Assembly: GCA_913054055.1 (NCBI GenBank)
Contig: CAJXIT010000183.1
Coordinates: 1 to 7,035, forward strand
Length of the DNA stretch: 7,035 bases
Origin: an uncultured Thalassolituus sp.
GTDB taxonomy: Bacteria; Pseudomonadota; Gammaproteobacteria; Pseudomonadales; Oceanobacteraceae
Reading direction: 5' to 3'
Positions 6,142 through 7,035 of this stretch are shown here, piece after piece (position 1 is the stretch's first letter; each line of letters begins with the position of its first letter). The notes below the pieces were generated by a model. The model did not search any database and was not told the DNA's origin. It worked only from the letters and a program-made list of their open reading frames with translations. The translations under genes were made by a program, and so were the position numbers.

Positions 6142-6567
6142 CTAAAGGCTTTGGATGGCTGAGATTAATCGGTTAATTTCATGCTTAGCCCGATCATCGT
6201 TACCCACCACAGATAAAGCTCTTCTGGCCGTTTGCAATGCTTGTGGCGGCTTTTGCTGCAGCCAATAAAGATAACTCAGGCGCACATAAATGCCTGCATT
6301 ACGAGTTTCAATGCGCTGAGCACGCTCTAAGTAGATTTGACATGCCTGAAGGTTGTTTTGGGTGAACGCTAAATCCGCTTGCTGCAGCAAAGTACCATGA
6401 GGCCCACTGGGATATTGATTAGCACCAAGCAACTGCAGGCCCAAACGATCGTCATACCAATTGGGAAGCTCATCAAATACTTCACTGCTTAAGGTAGCGG
6501 TAGGGTGATACTGAGGTGCTGAACACGCACTTAATAAAACAACCAAAAATACTAAAACAAATCTCAT
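6142..6567 (-). CDS. lpoP: TPR outer-membrane lipoprotein, probable PBP1b activator (LpoP-like)
   Basis: This small lipoprotein has 141 residues from ATG 6567. A lipoprotein signal (MRFVLVFLVVLLSAC) ends in the lipobox L12-S13-A14-C15. Ser after the Cys, with no Asp, predicts outer-membrane sorting. A short Pro/Tyr-containing linker (about 18-50) precedes a tetratricopeptide-type helical domain at about 53-135, with repeat-like stretches QADLAFTQNNLQACQIYLER and LSYLYWLQQKPPQALQTARR. It lies 51 bases behind the PBP1b gene and shares its terminator, so the two form an operon. A TPR lipoprotein named LpoP is known to activate PBP1b in Pseudomonas in place of E. coli LpoB; architecture and position here match that role, but function is inferred. 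GTG at 6573 is an alternative start adding two residues; neither start has a strong ribosome-binding site. Confidence 0.85.
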   Translation of the reverse strand: MRFVLVFLVVLLSACSAPQYHPTATLSSEVFDELPNWYDDRLGLQLLGANQYPSGPHGTLLQQADLAFTQNNLQACQIYLERAQRIETRNAGIYVRLSYLYWLQQKPPQALQTARRALSVVGNDDRAKHEINRLISAIQSL

Positions 6568-6618
6568 AACCACAATTTAACCAACAATGCTTTTACAACC
6601 AGTAAGCAATAAACGTTT

Positions 6619-7035
6619 TCACTCACCAAATAATGTATTCCACCAAGTCTTGCTTGACCCAGTTTGACAATCCACTGTCTGAGTAGGTGTTTTACCATTT
6701 ATAAATGGGAATTTCATTACACCCTGGCAGTTTTCTTGAGAGATCGCACCACTATTCACATCAATCCAATGCTCAACGATGTTCTCGGTAGGCAATGGAT
6801 AAAGGGGTTTTAATGGCAAGTCTTTGAAGGTATGAGCCCAAATTCTTAATGCTCCCCCAGCACCGGTTACCGGCATTGTTTTATTATTATCACGGCCCAC
6901 CCAAACAACTGCTAACTTGTCTCCACTGAATCCTGCAAACCAACTATCTCGCTGACTGTCACTGGTGCCAGTCTTTCCTGCAAGATTAAGGCTTTCATCA
7001 AATTGGCTATTTAAAAAGCGGGCCGTTCCCATTTT
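6619..7035 (-). CDS. mrcB: penicillin-binding protein 1b, C-terminal part (partial)
   Basis: The open frame runs off the right edge, leaving the last 138 codons of a class A bifunctional peptidoglycan synthase (glycosyltransferase plus transpeptidase, inner membrane, active site in the periplasm). Visible is the end of the transpeptidase domain: the KTGTS box (NLAGKTGTSDSQRDSWFAG), the third active-site motif of penicillin-binding proteins, then VVWVGRDNN, which is characteristic of PBP1b. GAGGALRIW fits the PBP1b sequence after the KTG box. A tail of about 60 residues follows, containing two Cys (SQENCQG and TVDCQTG). The catalytic Ser, glycosyltransferase domain and UB2H domain would lie beyond the window. 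The stop TGA is 51 bases before the LpoP-like gene, which probably encodes its activator. Confidence 0.93.
   Translation of the reverse strand, partial: KMGTARFLNSQFDESLNLAGKTGTSDSQRDSWFAGFSGDKLAVVWVGRDNNKTMPVTGAGGALRIWAHTFKDLPLKPLYPLPTENIVEHWIDVNSGAISQENCQGVMKFPFINGKTPTQTVDCQTGSSKTWWNTLFGE

Noticed and set aside
1..7035. Mobile element, CRISPR, defence system or tRNA/rRNA gene
   Set aside because: No transposase or integrase frame, terminal repeats, spaced direct repeats or cloverleaf-type sequence were seen; gene content is ordinary chromosomal.

Overview
The window reads as chromosomal DNA of a Gram-negative gammaproteobacterium with an AT-leaning genome. Outer-membrane lipoprotein, PBP1b and family I.1 lipase/Lif genes all point that way. 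The lipase/foldase pair and the TPR lipoprotein behind mrcB suit a marine Oceanospirillales/Pseudomonadales-type organism, but this lineage is inferred from gene content, not from a marker gene.

Layout, left to right. Bases 2-88 are the last 28 codons of an unrecognised plus-strand gene. From 229 a plus-strand pair follows: a membrane-bound PAS-GGDEF-EAL cyclic-di-GMP protein, then, 21 bases later, an inositol monophosphatase-family phosphatase. The phosphatase gene runs tail-to-tail into the next gene and shares its last 42 bases with it.

The minus-strand block 3415-5525 is a secretion-linked lipase operon: lipA (exported triacylglycerol lipase) followed by lifO (membrane-anchored foldase). 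Their 125-base spacer contains two hairpins, and the second looks like an intrinsic terminator or attenuator. Upstream of lipA lies about 0.6 kb without a convincing gene. It holds a perfect -10 box for lipA with a 16-base palindrome at the expected transcription start, a pair of DnaA-box-like sequences, a plus-strand promoter-like element and an 8-bp hairpin.

The right end is a second minus-strand operon: the C-terminal part of mrcB (PBP1b, running off the window) followed after 51 bases by a small TPR outer-membrane lipoprotein, which by position and architecture is probably the PBP1b activator LpoP. It is closed by a strong intrinsic terminator at 6089-6120.

No mobile element, CRISPR array, tRNA or rRNA was seen. 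All recognised genes belong to known families. The less explained parts are regulatory: the lipA upstream region, the lipA-lifO spacer and the overlapping convergent gene ends.
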